Shown: in pieces, positions 52,926 to 61,506 of the stretch
Layout of the letters: every line of letters starts with the position of its first letter
Numbering within the stretch: position 1 is the first letter of the stretch
Notes under the pieces: model-generated
What the model was told of the DNA's origin: nothing
Seen by the model: the letters and a program-made list of their open reading frames with translations, nothing else
Database searches by the model: none
Translations under genes and position numbers: made by a program
DNA from: Sandaracinaceae bacterium
Lineage (GTDB): Bacteria; Myxococcota_A; Polyangia; Polyangiales; Houyiibacteriaceae
Length of the DNA: 64,000 nucleotides
Assembly: GCA_020633075.1 (NCBI GenBank)
Contig: JACKEI010000002.1
Location: 558,001-622,000, forward strand
Direction of reading: 5' to 3'

Positions 52926-53417
52926 TCAGAGTTCCTTAGGGCGCAGCAAGCGCTCGAGCGTCCACGTGTCGCGGGAGAGCGACTGCGCCCAGCTGTCGGT
53001 CTCGACGGTCAGCAGCGCCGCGTTGGCGGTGGTCATGCGCAGGTCGCGCCGGCAGAGCTGCTGCAGCAGCTCTTCCCAGCCCGGATTGTGACCAACCACC
53101 ATGACGGTGCGCACGGCGTCGTCCACGTTCTCCAGCTCTTCCTGAACGGCGTCGAGGCCAGCGTGATAGAGGCGGCGCGTGAAGTGCACGCGCACCTCGC
53201 CGCCCAGCGCCTGGCGCATGTGCTCGAAGGTCTGCCGGGTGCGCAGCGAGTCGCTGCTCAGCGCGAGCGTGGGGCACCAGCCCAGCGCGGCAATCGCCGC
53301 CGCGACGCGTGGGGCATCCCTGCGGCCGCGCCCGCTCAGAGGACGGGCGTGATCGGTCGCGGCGTCGGTGTCCCAGGCGCTCTTCGCGTGCCGCATGATG
53401 ATCAGTCGTCGCTCCAT
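52926..53417 (-). CDS. sixA: SixA-like histidine phosphatase
   Basis: A 163-residue phosphohistidine phosphatase with the RHG-type motif IIMRHAKSAW (H10) and VVGHNPGWEE for the second His. SixA-type enzymes dephosphorylate histidine phosphotransfer proteins. The ATG at 53417 has a GAGGAGCGG SD. It is convergent with the acyl-CoA dehydrogenase gene (25-bp gap). Confidence 0.87.
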   Translation of the reverse strand: MERRLIIMRHAKSAWDTDAATDHARPLSGRGRRDAPRVAAAIAALGWCPTLALSSDSLRTRQTFEHMRQALGGEVRVHFTRRLYHAGLDAVQEELENVDDAVRTVMVVGHNPGWEELLQQLCRRDLRMTTANAALLTVETDSWAQSLSRDTWTLERLLRPKEL

Positions 53418-53541
53418 GGTCCGCTCCTCGTTCAGTGAGCACCGCGCGTGCTCCCGCTGCCAGGCTAGCGCGCTTCGCGGGTCAGCACGTCGTCGCGTCG
53501 CGTCGTGCGCACGGAGGGCGCGCGCGGCGCGCCATTCGCTA

Positions 53542-53547
53542 TATGCT
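53542..53547 (+). promoter_or_regulatory. -10-like hexamer of a possible leaderless promoter
   Basis: TATGCT ends 6 nt before the ATG at 53554. No SD between. Confidence 0.4.
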
Positions 53548-53553
53548 CGGGAC

Positions 53554-54318
53554 ATGGACTACCGCGCCGCGCCACCGGTTCTCACGCTCGCTCTCGGCCT
53601 CTTGCTCCTCTACCCCACCGCCGCCTGCACGCCGGAGGAGGGGCACGCGCCGGTCGAGCGGGGTCTCGAGGGCCCGAACCCCGGTGCCGTCGCCAACCTG
53701 CCGCCGCCCGTCGCACCGGAGGCTCCCGCGCGCCGGCCCCTGGGAGCGGGGGCAGAGCCTGCTTCCGCGCCTGCTTCCAGCGTCTCGGGGCGCACGGCCC
53801 AGGACACGGAGCAGGCCGCGGAGGGGCCGCCTCGCGACCTGAGCGCCGAGCTGAACGCCGCGCTGGGGCAGCCCACCATCTGCACAACCGGTGCTCCCAG
53901 CGCGCCCACCATCACGGTCACCGTCAGCACGGTCGTCAACGAGGCGGGGCTCGTGCTTCGCGCGACCGCGTCTGGTGGGCTCACGCCAGAGGGCCTCGAG
54001 TGTATGCAGGCGCGTGCCCGCGCCGTGCGCTTCCGCTCTCCCGTGCCGCGCGCCCCCATCAACGTCGTCACTCACGTCGTTTTCCGGCAGACCTCCGCCG
54101 GCACCCCCGCGACGCGCACGGCCATCGAGACCCCGCGCGAGCTGCCCCCGGGCGCGGTGGACCCTTTGGCGGGCAACCACGTCCCCATCGCGCCGCGGGC
54201 AGGGCAGGCCATCTCGCCGAGCACCGGACAGCCCGTGGTGGCTGCGCCCGGCACGCCGGTCAGCAATAACCAGGGCGTCAGCATCATGGGTCCTAGCGGA
54301 ACCCCCATCCGGCGCTAA
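53554..54318 (+). CDS. Hypothetical lipoprotein with AgmX/TonB-like C-terminal domain
   Basis: A 254-residue protein with a lipobox (YPTAAC; Cys25) and a Pro/Ala-rich linker. The middle ~90 residues (PTITVTVSTVVNEAGLVLRATA...CMQARARAVRFRSP) have the beta-alpha layout of TonB-C/AgmX-like domains, with two Cys. The last 40 residues are low-complexity Pro/Gly. A -10-like TATGCT is 6 nt upstream of the ATG. Start chosen for the signal peptide. Confidence 0.6.
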   Translation: MDYRAAPPVLTLALGLLLLYPTAACTPEEGHAPVERGLEGPNPGAVANLPPPVAPEAPARRPLGAGAEPASAPASSVSGRTAQDTEQAAEGPPRDLSAELNAALGQPTICTTGAPSAPTITVTVSTVVNEAGLVLRATASGGLTPEGLECMQARARAVRFRSPVPRAPINVVTHVVFRQTSAGTPATRTAIETPRELPPGAVDPLAGNHVPIAPRAGQAISPSTGQPVVAAPGTPVSNNQGVSIMGPSGTPIRR

Positions 54319-54326
54319 GGACTCTC

Positions 54327-55304
54327 ATGCGATACCTCATCACGGGCGCCACGGGCTTCATCGGGACACACCTCTGTCGGGCGCTCGTCGCGCGCGGGGA
54401 CGAGGTCGTGGCCTTGGTGCGCACGCCCGCGAAGGCAAGCAACCTGCCCGCGGCGGTGGAGCACCTGGCGGGCGACCTGGGGCTCTTCGCAGACCCCAGC
54501 ACCCGCCTGCCGGAGGTGGACGTGGTAGTGCACCTCGCCGGTGTGGTCGCCGCACCCAGCCCGGAGGTCTACGACCAGATCAACTACGACGCGGTGGTCG
54601 ACCTGGTCGCGTGCCTCGAGCGCCAGTCGTGGAAGCCCAAGCGTCTCTTGTTCACGTCGTCGCTGGCCGCCGCCGGTCCATCCCCACGCGACCGGCCACA
54701 CACGGAGCAAGACGCGCTCGCGCCCATCGACCCGTACGGTGACGCGAAGGCGCGCGCAGAGCGGGTGGTCGCGACCGCCACCTTCCCGACGACCAGCTTT
54801 CGCCCCTGCATCGTCTTCGGGCCCGATGACCCGGCCACGCTGACCCTCTTCAAGAGCGCGCAGAGCGGAGTGGGCATGCGCGTGGGGCGTGAGCCGCAGC
54901 GGCTCAGCGTGGTGGACGTGCGCGACGTGGTGTCGGCCATCTTGGCGATGAGCGACGACACCCGAGAGGGGCACTTCACGTACTACGTCAGTCACCCGCA
55001 GGCGACGGACCTCGACGCCATCTGGGGGGCCATCGGAGAGGCGGTGGGCAAGCGCGTGCGGGTCCTGCCCGTGCCTGCGGCCGTGTTGCGCGCCATCGTG
55101 CCCGTGGCCACCCTCGGCTCCAAGCTGCTGGGCATCACCAACCAGATGGACATGAAGCAGTATCGGCAGGTGAGCGCACCAGCCTTCTTGTGCAGCAGCG
55201 CCGCCCTCACGAAGGACCTCGGCTGGCGGGCTCAGCACGGGCTGGCCGACGCTCTCCGAAACGCCGTCGCGGGCTACCGCGCCAGCGGCGCGCTGCCCCG
55301 TTGA
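54327..55304 (+). CDS. NAD-dependent epimerase/dehydratase (extended SDR)
   Basis: A 325-residue SDR with ITGATGFIGTHLCR at the N-terminus, DVVVHLAG, FTSSLAAAG and YGDAK (YxxxK). Likely an NAD(P)-dependent sugar or steroid-type epimerase/dehydratase; substrate unknown. It starts 8 nt after the lipoprotein stop and has its own AGGA Shine-Dalgarno. Confidence 0.8.
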   Translation: MRYLITGATGFIGTHLCRALVARGDEVVALVRTPAKASNLPAAVEHLAGDLGLFADPSTRLPEVDVVVHLAGVVAAPSPEVYDQINYDAVVDLVACLERQSWKPKRLLFTSSLAAAGPSPRDRPHTEQDALAPIDPYGDAKARAERVVATATFPTTSFRPCIVFGPDDPATLTLFKSAQSGVGMRVGREPQRLSVVDVRDVVSAILAMSDDTREGHFTYYVSHPQATDLDAIWGAIGEAVGKRVRVLPVPAAVLRAIVPVATLGSKLLGITNQMDMKQYRQVSAPAFLCSSAALTKDLGWRAQHGLADALRNAVAGYRASGALPR

Positions 55305-55420
55305 GTGCGTCTCCGCCCGCGTGCGCGGGCAGGCTCGGGACGGTCCTGCGTATCATCGCACGTCAACGCCGAGCGGCGCGCGTGGCGAAGGGTTCGCCGC
55401 GTCCGCGCGCGCTCGCCCTG

Positions 55421-55429
55421 TGATAGAAT
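55421..55429 (+). promoter_or_regulatory. Extended -10 promoter
   Basis: TGATAGAAT (TG-N-TAGAAT) is an extended -10 in a G+C-rich context. The expected start near 55436 gives a ~33-nt leader carrying GGAGG before the ATG at 55469. Confidence 0.55.
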
Positions 55430-55468
55430 CGCGGCCCGGTGACGCACGTCGCTGGCCACGGAGGTTCC

Positions 55469-56413
55469 ATGCACTCGATGATCCGCTCTTCTCTTCTCTC
55501 CCGCCGCAGCGGCGCGGCGCTCGCGCTCGCCACGTGTTCCGTGCTCTTGTTCGGGGCGTCCTCGCTCGCGGCACAGGGGCGCTCCAGCACCCGCTACGAC
55601 ATCCACTTCCATCGCCCCGTGGCGGTTGGAGCGCGCGCTCGCATCGAGGTGGAGGGCACGAAGCAGACGGTCATGGAGAGGCGCAACGGGCGCACCAACG
55701 AGACCATGCGTGACGACACCACTCAGGTGCGTTTCCTTGCGGTGGAGCGGGTGCTCGCGGTCAGCGCCAGCGGGAAGCCCACGACGGTGGAGTACACGGT
55801 CGAGGCCTTCGAGGTCACCACCGCAGGGCAGCGCAGCACCCCCCTCGCTGCGGGCAGCGTGTTGACGGTCGTGCGCGCGACGCAGCCTGGCGCCGAGCCC
55901 ACCATGACGGTCAGCGGCCGCCCCGTCGCGGAGCCCGTGGCGGAAGCGCTGGGCATCGTCATCTCCCGTCGGCAGTCCGAGACCAGCGACGACGACGTGT
56001 TCGGCTCGCCCACTCCCCGTCGGGTGGGGGAGCGCTGGGGCATCAACGCGGAGCTCGCCCAGCGGGAGCTCGCGAGCGGCGGTGCTCCGGACATGCGCCT
56101 CACGGGCAACGTGCGCGCGACCGAGGCGACCACGGTGGACTCCATGGCGTGCCTGGTGCTCACCGCGACCATGCGCGGGCAGCTGCGAGGGATCCCCAAC
56201 ATGCCGCCCACGGCGACCTTCCGCACCGGCACCGTGGATCTGACGATGACGGGGGCGTTTCCGGTCGATGGGACGTCACGCCCGCCCACCGGTCAGGTGA
56301 GCATGGTGATGGACGTCACCTTCACCGTCGCCGGGGCCACGCCGGCCGCGACGCAGACCATTCACATGGTCGTGAGGGAGAGCCGCAGCGAGCACATCAC
56401 GCCGCTGCCGTGA
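55469..56413 (+). CDS. Hypothetical secreted protein
   Basis: A 314-residue protein starting at ATG 55469 (SD GGAGG, 4-nt spacing). The signal peptide ends near AAQG (LALATCSVLLFGASSLAAQG). The mature part alternates beta strands with two related halves (TRYDIHFHRPVAVGARARI, RLTGNVRATEATTVDSMACLVL). I recognise no family. The 164-bp region upstream holds the promoter at 55421-55429. Confidence 0.6.
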   Translation: MHSMIRSSLLSRRSGAALALATCSVLLFGASSLAAQGRSSTRYDIHFHRPVAVGARARIEVEGTKQTVMERRNGRTNETMRDDTTQVRFLAVERVLAVSASGKPTTVEYTVEAFEVTTAGQRSTPLAAGSVLTVVRATQPGAEPTMTVSGRPVAEPVAEALGIVISRRQSETSDDDVFGSPTPRRVGERWGINAELAQRELASGGAPDMRLTGNVRATEATTVDSMACLVLTATMRGQLRGIPNMPPTATFRTGTVDLTMTGAFPVDGTSRPPTGQVSMVMDVTFTVAGATPAATQTIHMVVRESRSEHITPLP

Positions 56414-56499
56414 CCGGACGCACGACGCCCACGCGACCTGTACCCGCGAGGCGGGCGGTGGCGTGGGCGTCGAGCGGGGGTCGTCCCCCATCGCTGCGA

Positions 56500-57069
56500 T
56501 CAGCGGCGGCCGTGGCCGGCGCGATCGGCGTTGGAGCCGGAGTCGCTGTCGCTGCGGCCGGTACGTCCGCGGCCAGCCGCGTCTGCGTTCGGTCCGCTGT
56601 CGGAGTCCGAGACGCCGCCTCCCCGGCGACCGCCACCGCCGCCGCCACCGCGACGACCGTGCCCAGCGCCGTCCGCGTTGGAGCCGGAGTCGCTGTCGGT
56701 GCGGCCCGTGCGACCGCGTCCAGCCGCGTCGCTCGGATCGCTGTCGGTCGCGCCGCGCCGACCGCCACCACCACCGCCGCGACGACCGTGCCCGGCGCTG
56801 TCCGCGTTGGAGCCGGAGTCGCTGTCGGTGCGGCCCGTGCGTCCACGCCCAGCCGCGTCGTTCGGGTCGCTGTCCGTGGCCAGCTCAGCGGGCTCCTCGG
56901 CCTTGGCCGAGACACCCACCACCGACACCACCGTGCCCGCGAGGATCGAACCGCCAACGGACTTGAGCATCCCGCGCCGACCCATCGAGCGGTCGCTGGT
57001 GATGTCCTCGTCGGTCAGTGTGAGCTGCCCCGCCTTGTCCTGGGGGTCCTTCTTGTCCGTGCTACTCAT
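56500..57069 (-). CDS. Tat-signal repeat protein, unknown function
   Basis: A 189-residue protein. A twin-arginine motif (GRRGMLKSVGG, Arg31-32) precedes a hydrophobic stretch ending near SAKA, so Tat export is likely although the motif sits 30 residues in. The remaining ~125 residues are three imperfect repeats of the core GRGRTGR-(T/S)DSDSGSNAD-xAGHGRR separated by poly-Gly/Arg spacers. Asp/Ser/Gly-rich blocks might bind Ca2+ or be structural. SD GGAGGA precedes the ATG. No homologue is recognised. Confidence 0.65.
   Translation of the reverse strand: MSSTDKKDPQDKAGQLTLTDEDITSDRSMGRRGMLKSVGGSILAGTVVSVVGVSAKAEEPAELATDSDPNDAAGRGRTGRTDSDSGSNADSAGHGRRGGGGGGRRGATDSDPSDAAGRGRTGRTDSDSGSNADGAGHGRRGGGGGGGRRGGGVSDSDSGPNADAAGRGRTGRSDSDSGSNADRAGHGRR
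56528..56880. repeat. Imperfect tandem repeats of ~129-147 bp
   Basis: The element TTGGAGCCGGAGTCGCTGTC recurs at 56531, 56678 and 56807, with offsets of 147 and 129 bp. It encodes the D-S-D-S-G-S-N repeat of the Tat-signal protein. Copies differ by poly-Gly-length changes and scattered substitutions. Confidence 0.8.
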
Positions 57070-57133
57070 GCTTCCTCCGTGGCCGACACCCGACCAGTAT
57101 GTGCTGGGAGGAATATACGTGCGGCGGAGGAAA

Positions 57134-57139
57134 ATTATA
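57134..57139 (-). promoter_or_regulatory. -10 TATAAT box
   Basis: Exact TATAAT on the minus strand in an A+T-rich island. It would start transcription near 57127, about 57 nt before the repeat-protein ATG at 57069. No clear -35. Confidence 0.55.
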
Positions 57140-57180
57140 CCCAGAAAAATTCAGGCGCGCTTCGGGAGGGGCCCGGGCTG

Positions 57181-60100
57181 CTAGCGGGCCGGGCGCTGAC
57201 GCCTCGCGAACCACTCACGGTAGGCGGCCATGCGCCGTGCCTGAGCAGGCGGCGCGTGCCGTCGACAGCTTCGCCGCTCAGGGCTCCCCTCGGGGGCGCC
57301 CCACCGCACCTCCACGCAGTCGTTCGGGTTGTAGGCCACCTCGAGCGCCTGCTGGCGCGCGACCAAGTCCGCGAGCGTGACCCGCTGCGGGGCTCCGTCG
57401 CTGCGCACGTAGGTGATGGCCCGTTCGGCCAGCAGCGCGGAGAGCTCCGCCTCCAGACGGGCGGCTGCCTGCTGCGCTTCGGCGGGGGTGACCCCGAAGC
57501 GGGATGGTTGGCGGAGCACGCTGTCCGGGAAGCCCACCACGGCGTCGATGCTGATCAGCAAGCGCATGTCGCGGGACGGAGTCGCGAAGTCCTCCCAAGC
57601 GCCCGTGGTCTCGAAGACCGCGTAGCCCTCCGGCATCTCCACCGTGCTCTGCGGGTGTTCGCGGACATACTGCTCGCCGTTGTCCACGGACACCACGCGC
57701 CGCTGCGCCGACTCGTCCAGCGCGTCCACGAGCACCCGCAGCTGCCCCGAGGGCTCGAGTGGGCGTGGGTTGATGAGCGCCTCCATGCGGTCGTAGAAGT
57801 CGTCCACGCTGCCCGCGTACTGCTGGCGTGACCAGGCCCGCGGCGCGCTGGTCAACGCGTCATTGCTGCGTGGCACGACCCCCTCGCGTCGCGCGCGCAC
57901 AGGGCGAAAGGCCTTGAAGCCTGCGCCCGCGCTGCTGGTGTCGGGGGAGAAGAGGAACGAACCGCGCCAGAAGCGGCGCAGCGCGACGGTGCCATCGGGC
58001 TGCGCATCCGCGCCGATCAGCACGCCGTACTCCGTGGCCGTCTGGGGCACCCAGCGCGCGATGATCAGCAGGTGCCCGTACGGGTCCGCGAAGACCGTTC
58101 CGGGGGCCAGGCTCGCTCGCTCGAGGGCCACGGGATAGACGTCCGTCGCGTTCGAGTCCGGGTGCGTGCGCGCGCTGGCCGAGTGCACCGTGCCCGCCAC
58201 CACGCGCGAGAACTCCTGGAACGCGCTGACCTCGTCCGTTCCCGGCACGGGCAGGTGGTTGTGCTGGGGGGTCGCGTCACAGGCGGGCGGCTGCCCATCG
58301 GCGCCGCGGTTGCACGCCCGAAACGCGAAGGGCAGGTTCAGCTTCCACGCAAAGTAGGCGCGCAAGAAGTACGGCAAGTCCGCGCAGTCGGGACGCAGGC
58401 GGATGCGCTCGTCCTCGCGTGCACCGAAGTGATCGTGGAGCAAGTTGCGAGCCGGGTCACGCACCAAGACGCTCAGGTTGGGCCAGGTGGACTCCTCGGG
58501 CGGGGCTTCACGCTGGCCGGCTGTGGTGGGCGCGAAGAGCTGCTCGACGAACGCGGCGTAGAGGTTCTCGGTGTCCTCGTCCCAGCGCCACACGGAGCGC
58601 CACGCCGGGTCCACGTCTGCCTCGTGGCGTCGCAGCCCCCCACGGTGGCCGCGCACCGCGATGGTCTCGCACGCATGGATGCGCTCCCCATCGCCCAAGA
58701 CCGCCGTCCATGTCCCTTCACGCGGGCTCGCCAGCTCCGCCCAGTACGTAAAGGGTGGCCCGCCCAACACGCGGGTCTCGGGCAGGTGGCGCTGCCCGGC
58801 CGGGTCGAAGAGCGCCACCGCCACGGGCCCCAGGTCCTGCCCCGTGGTCACCATCACGCGCAGCGGCTGCTGCGGGTTGGGTCGTCTCGGAGACTGAAAG
58901 AGCGCGATGGCCGGAGAGTCATCGCAGTGCTCGGGGACGCCGAAGGGGGGCGCGGCGGGCCGGCGCTCGACCGCACCTTGGAGTCCCGCCGTGGGACCGC
59001 TCCCCAGGACGATGACCTTGGTGATGCGCTCGAGGAAGGAGCGGCGGGAGGTCCCGGCGCCGAGCGTGAGGTCGCTGACCGCCACGCGATCGACGCGACG
59101 CAGCGTCTCTCCTTCGGGTTCGCACGCCTCCAGGTACTCGCTGAACGCGTGGATCACCATCGGCGTGCCGTGCTCGTCGCGCCCGAGGTACAGCATGATG
59201 TGCCCAGGGAAGTGCAGCAGGACGATGCCCGAGCGCGCGGCTTCCTCGATGACCTCGATTTTGTCGCGGGCGCTCGCGACCCCCTCGACGTCCACGACGA
59301 ACGACCCCGCCCGGGCCTGCTGGGCGCTGTGGCGCGGCATGGGCAGGCCGAAGGTGTCGAAGATGTCGAGCAGGTAGCGTGAGCAGTCGCGGCCGCCCGC
59401 GTGGTCTCCCCATCCATAGGGGCTACCTAGCAGCGCGAACGCCTCCTCCAGCACGCGCCGGCGCGTGAGCGGGCGCGCGGTCTCCACGCCAGCGTCCGAC
59501 AGGCGACCGCGCACCACGCCTGTGGCGGTCGCGCCAAGTGCCTCTCCTGGTGCGGGGGAGGGGATGCGCGTGCCCGTCGGGATGGAGAGCGGCTCGCCCC
59601 CATCGGCCGGGCGCAGGGTGACGGCCGCGCGCGAGTACACGAAGGGGCCGCGTACGAAGGTGGCCTCGTGCTCGGTCGGCAGGCGCGGCGACAAGCTCGC
59701 GGAGTCGTTGATGAAGCCGATGGCGTAGCGGGTGCGCGCCAGCCGCAGCCCGCCCGGCCACTGCGCCAGCACCTGCAGTACTTCCTGCGGGCGCACCGTG
59801 CTGCACGCGTTGCGATCGAAGTCGAGGTCGCGTGCGGGCGTGTAGTAGCCGGCCTCGAAGGGCGCGCAGCGCAGCTCGATGGGCGCCAGGGCGACGTGCA
59901 GCGCCGGGGCTATCGGAGGTAGCTCCGAGATGCGCCGCAGCGCCTGACGCTCGCTCGCGCTCCACGCGGTTCCGTCCGCGTGCACGAACGCGCCGCTGGC
60001 GAAGCGCTCGCGCAGAAACGCAAAGCGCTCGTTGACGGAGGTCAGCAGACGGTCGGTGCGCAGCGGCTCGAGCAGGTCCACCTGGCCAATCGGGCCGTCG

Positions 60101-60477
60101 TCGCCACCCGCGTGCGCCATGGCGAGCGCGTGCGCGCGCACTTCCTCGGGGGAGAGCAGGGGGGCGTCCACGTCGCCGTAGCGCGCCGCCCGCGCCACCC
60201 AGTACCCGAGCGTCTGGTGCTCGGGCAGGACGCCGGGCAGAGGCTCCGGGGCGGGCGCCTGCGCAGGGCAGGTGGTGCTCGCCTCGCTGCCCGTGGCGCC
60301 TTCGCCAGAGCGCTCCGGGGCCGTGTCGGCGCCCTGACCTCCGCATCCCCAAAGCGCTGCGAGCGCGGCGCAGCCCAGCCAGCAGGTCAGCACCGTACTG
60401 AGCCTCCCCAGCTGAGTCGAGCGTGCGTGCGTGCGTCGCGAGGCGCGCGCCGGAGTTGTGAGAGGCCTTGGGGACAT
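57181..60477 (-). CDS. Large lipoprotein with NlpC/P60 domain and a second papain-like cysteine site
   Basis: A 1098-residue lipoprotein (lipobox LWGC, Cys45). An SH3-like N-terminal region (~75-320) precedes an NlpC/P60 domain, with catalytic C365 in GGRDCSRYL and H426 in FPGHIMLYLG and a likely third polar residue at H443. After a spacer, C698 in RPDCADLPYFL and H802 in DPYGHLLIIAR mark a second domain with the same Cys-then-His pattern. Family members cleave peptide bridges in peptidoglycan. It may turn over the cell's own wall or attack that of prey. It follows the short repeat-protein gene on the same strand. Confidence 0.75.
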   Translation of the reverse strand: MSPRPLTTPARASRRTHARSTQLGRLSTVLTCWLGCAALAALWGCGGQGADTAPERSGEGATGSEASTTCPAQAPAPEPLPGVLPEHQTLGYWVARAARYGDVDAPLLSPEEVRAHALAMAHAGGDDGPIGQVDLLEPLRTDRLLTSVNERFAFLRERFASGAFVHADGTAWSASERQALRRISELPPIAPALHVALAPIELRCAPFEAGYYTPARDLDFDRNACSTVRPQEVLQVLAQWPGGLRLARTRYAIGFINDSASLSPRLPTEHEATFVRGPFVYSRAAVTLRPADGGEPLSIPTGTRIPSPAPGEALGATATGVVRGRLSDAGVETARPLTRRRVLEEAFALLGSPYGWGDHAGGRDCSRYLLDIFDTFGLPMPRHSAQQARAGSFVVDVEGVASARDKIEVIEEAARSGIVLLHFPGHIMLYLGRDEHGTPMVIHAFSEYLEACEPEGETLRRVDRVAVSDLTLGAGTSRRSFLERITKVIVLGSGPTAGLQGAVERRPAAPPFGVPEHCDDSPAIALFQSPRRPNPQQPLRVMVTTGQDLGPVAVALFDPAGQRHLPETRVLGGPPFTYWAELASPREGTWTAVLGDGERIHACETIAVRGHRGGLRRHEADVDPAWRSVWRWDEDTENLYAAFVEQLFAPTTAGQREAPPEESTWPNLSVLVRDPARNLLHDHFGAREDERIRLRPDCADLPYFLRAYFAWKLNLPFAFRACNRGADGQPPACDATPQHNHLPVPGTDEVSAFQEFSRVVAGTVHSASARTHPDSNATDVYPVALERASLAPGTVFADPYGHLLIIARWVPQTATEYGVLIGADAQPDGTVALRRFWRGSFLFSPDTSSAGAGFKAFRPVRARREGVVPRSNDALTSAPRAWSRQQYAGSVDDFYDRMEALINPRPLEPSGQLRVLVDALDESAQRRVVSVDNGEQYVREHPQSTVEMPEGYAVFETTGAWEDFATPSRDMRLLISIDAVVGFPDSVLRQPSRFGVTPAEAQQAAARLEAELSALLAERAITYVRSDGAPQRVTLADLVARQQALEVAYNPNDCVEVRWGAPEGSPERRSCRRHAPPAQARRMAAYREWFARRQRPAR

Positions 60478-60483
60478 AGCGGA

Positions 60484-61458
60484 CTAGGGGTGCGGCTGCG
60501 GCGTACCGGCGCGGCGCAGCAAGTAGCGCAGCGCCTGCGTGGGAACGTTGCCGGCCTCACCGTGACCGAGCCGCGTGTTGCGCGGGAAGCCAACGTGGCC
60601 TCCGCGCTCCAAGAACACCGACTGCACCGCGTCGCATTCCTCGAGGTGCGGCCGCACCACGTGAGCGAACACCATGGGATCCTTCTCGGTGGTCACCACC
60701 AGGGACGGCACCCGGATCTGATGCAGGATGGGCGCGACGGAGGTGCGCGCGTAGTAGTCATCTGCGGACGCGAACCCATGACGCGGAGCGACGACGCGCT
60801 CATCCCACTCGCGGATGGTGTCGATGCTCTCGGCCTCCTGGACTGGGCACGGCACGTCCCCCCGCGCCGCGACGCCGCGGTAGATGTCCTTCAGGCCGCG
60901 CAGGACGTTGCGGCGGTACAGCCGGCCCTTGGGCTTGTCGATCTCCACCACGCCGGCTGCCAGATCGATGGGTGGGCAGATCGCCGCGATCCCGACCACC
61001 CGCGGGTGGCCCCCCTCGGCCGCGTGCCGCAGCGTGACGTGGCCGCCGAGCGAGTACCCGATCACGAACACGCGCCGGAAGGCGCTCACTTCCGGGCTCT
61101 CCAGCACGGCCTCGAGGTCCGCCGTGAGCCCCGCGTGGTAGTAGTCCGTCCCGTGACGGTCCGCGCCGCGCAGGTTCACCCTGAGGCACGCCAGCCCGAG
61201 CCGGTGTGCGTCGCGCGCCAGCTCCACCATGTAGTGGCTGCGGTGACTACCCCCGAGGCCGTGCACGGCGACCACCAAGTCGAGCTCGCTCGGTGGAACG
61301 TCTTCACGCGGAACGGTCAAGCGCCCCGTCACCCGCACCTGTCCGCGCGTCGGGTCCGCGACATAGGCGCGGAAGTGTCTGGAAGGCGGTGGAGCCATGG
61401 GCCGCAGCACGTGCGCGACGTAGGGGCGCAGGGTCCAGAGGTGACCGTGTAGATCCAT
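60484..61458 (-). CDS. YheT-like alpha/beta hydrolase
   Basis: A 324-residue hydrolase of the YheT/ABHD1-like group. HGLGGS follows the first strands, S136 lies in GYSLGG, and the later TTEKDPMV and GGHVGFP supply Asp and His. Substrates of this group are uncertain (esters or lipids). Its stop lies 6 nt upstream of the NlpC/P60 start on the same strand, so the two are probably co-transcribed. Confidence 0.82.
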   Translation of the reverse strand: MDLHGHLWTLRPYVAHVLRPMAPPPSRHFRAYVADPTRGQVRVTGRLTVPREDVPPSELDLVVAVHGLGGSHRSHYMVELARDAHRLGLACLRVNLRGADRHGTDYYHAGLTADLEAVLESPEVSAFRRVFVIGYSLGGHVTLRHAAEGGHPRVVGIAAICPPIDLAAGVVEIDKPKGRLYRRNVLRGLKDIYRGVAARGDVPCPVQEAESIDTIREWDERVVAPRHGFASADDYYARTSVAPILHQIRVPSLVVTTEKDPMVFAHVVRPHLEECDAVQSVFLERGGHVGFPRNTRLGHGEAGNVPTQALRYLLRRAGTPQPHP

Positions 61459-61465
61459 CGGCGCT

Positions 61466-61471
61466 AGCTTA
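61466..61471 (-). promoter_or_regulatory. -10-like hexamer with -35 TTGTAC, possible leaderless promoter
   Basis: TAAGCT ends 7 nt before the ATG at 61458. A weak -35 TTGTAC (61490-61495) lies 18 bp upstream. Confidence 0.4.
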
Positions 61472-61506
61472 TGACGCAGCGCGCGGCTCGTACAACCGAC
61501 GCTGGC

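Noticed and set aside
56149..57831. 560-residue plus frame over the repeat protein and the NlpC/P60 gene
   Set aside because: Pure shadow; it runs antisense through two well-supported genes with an Ala/Arg/Val bias.
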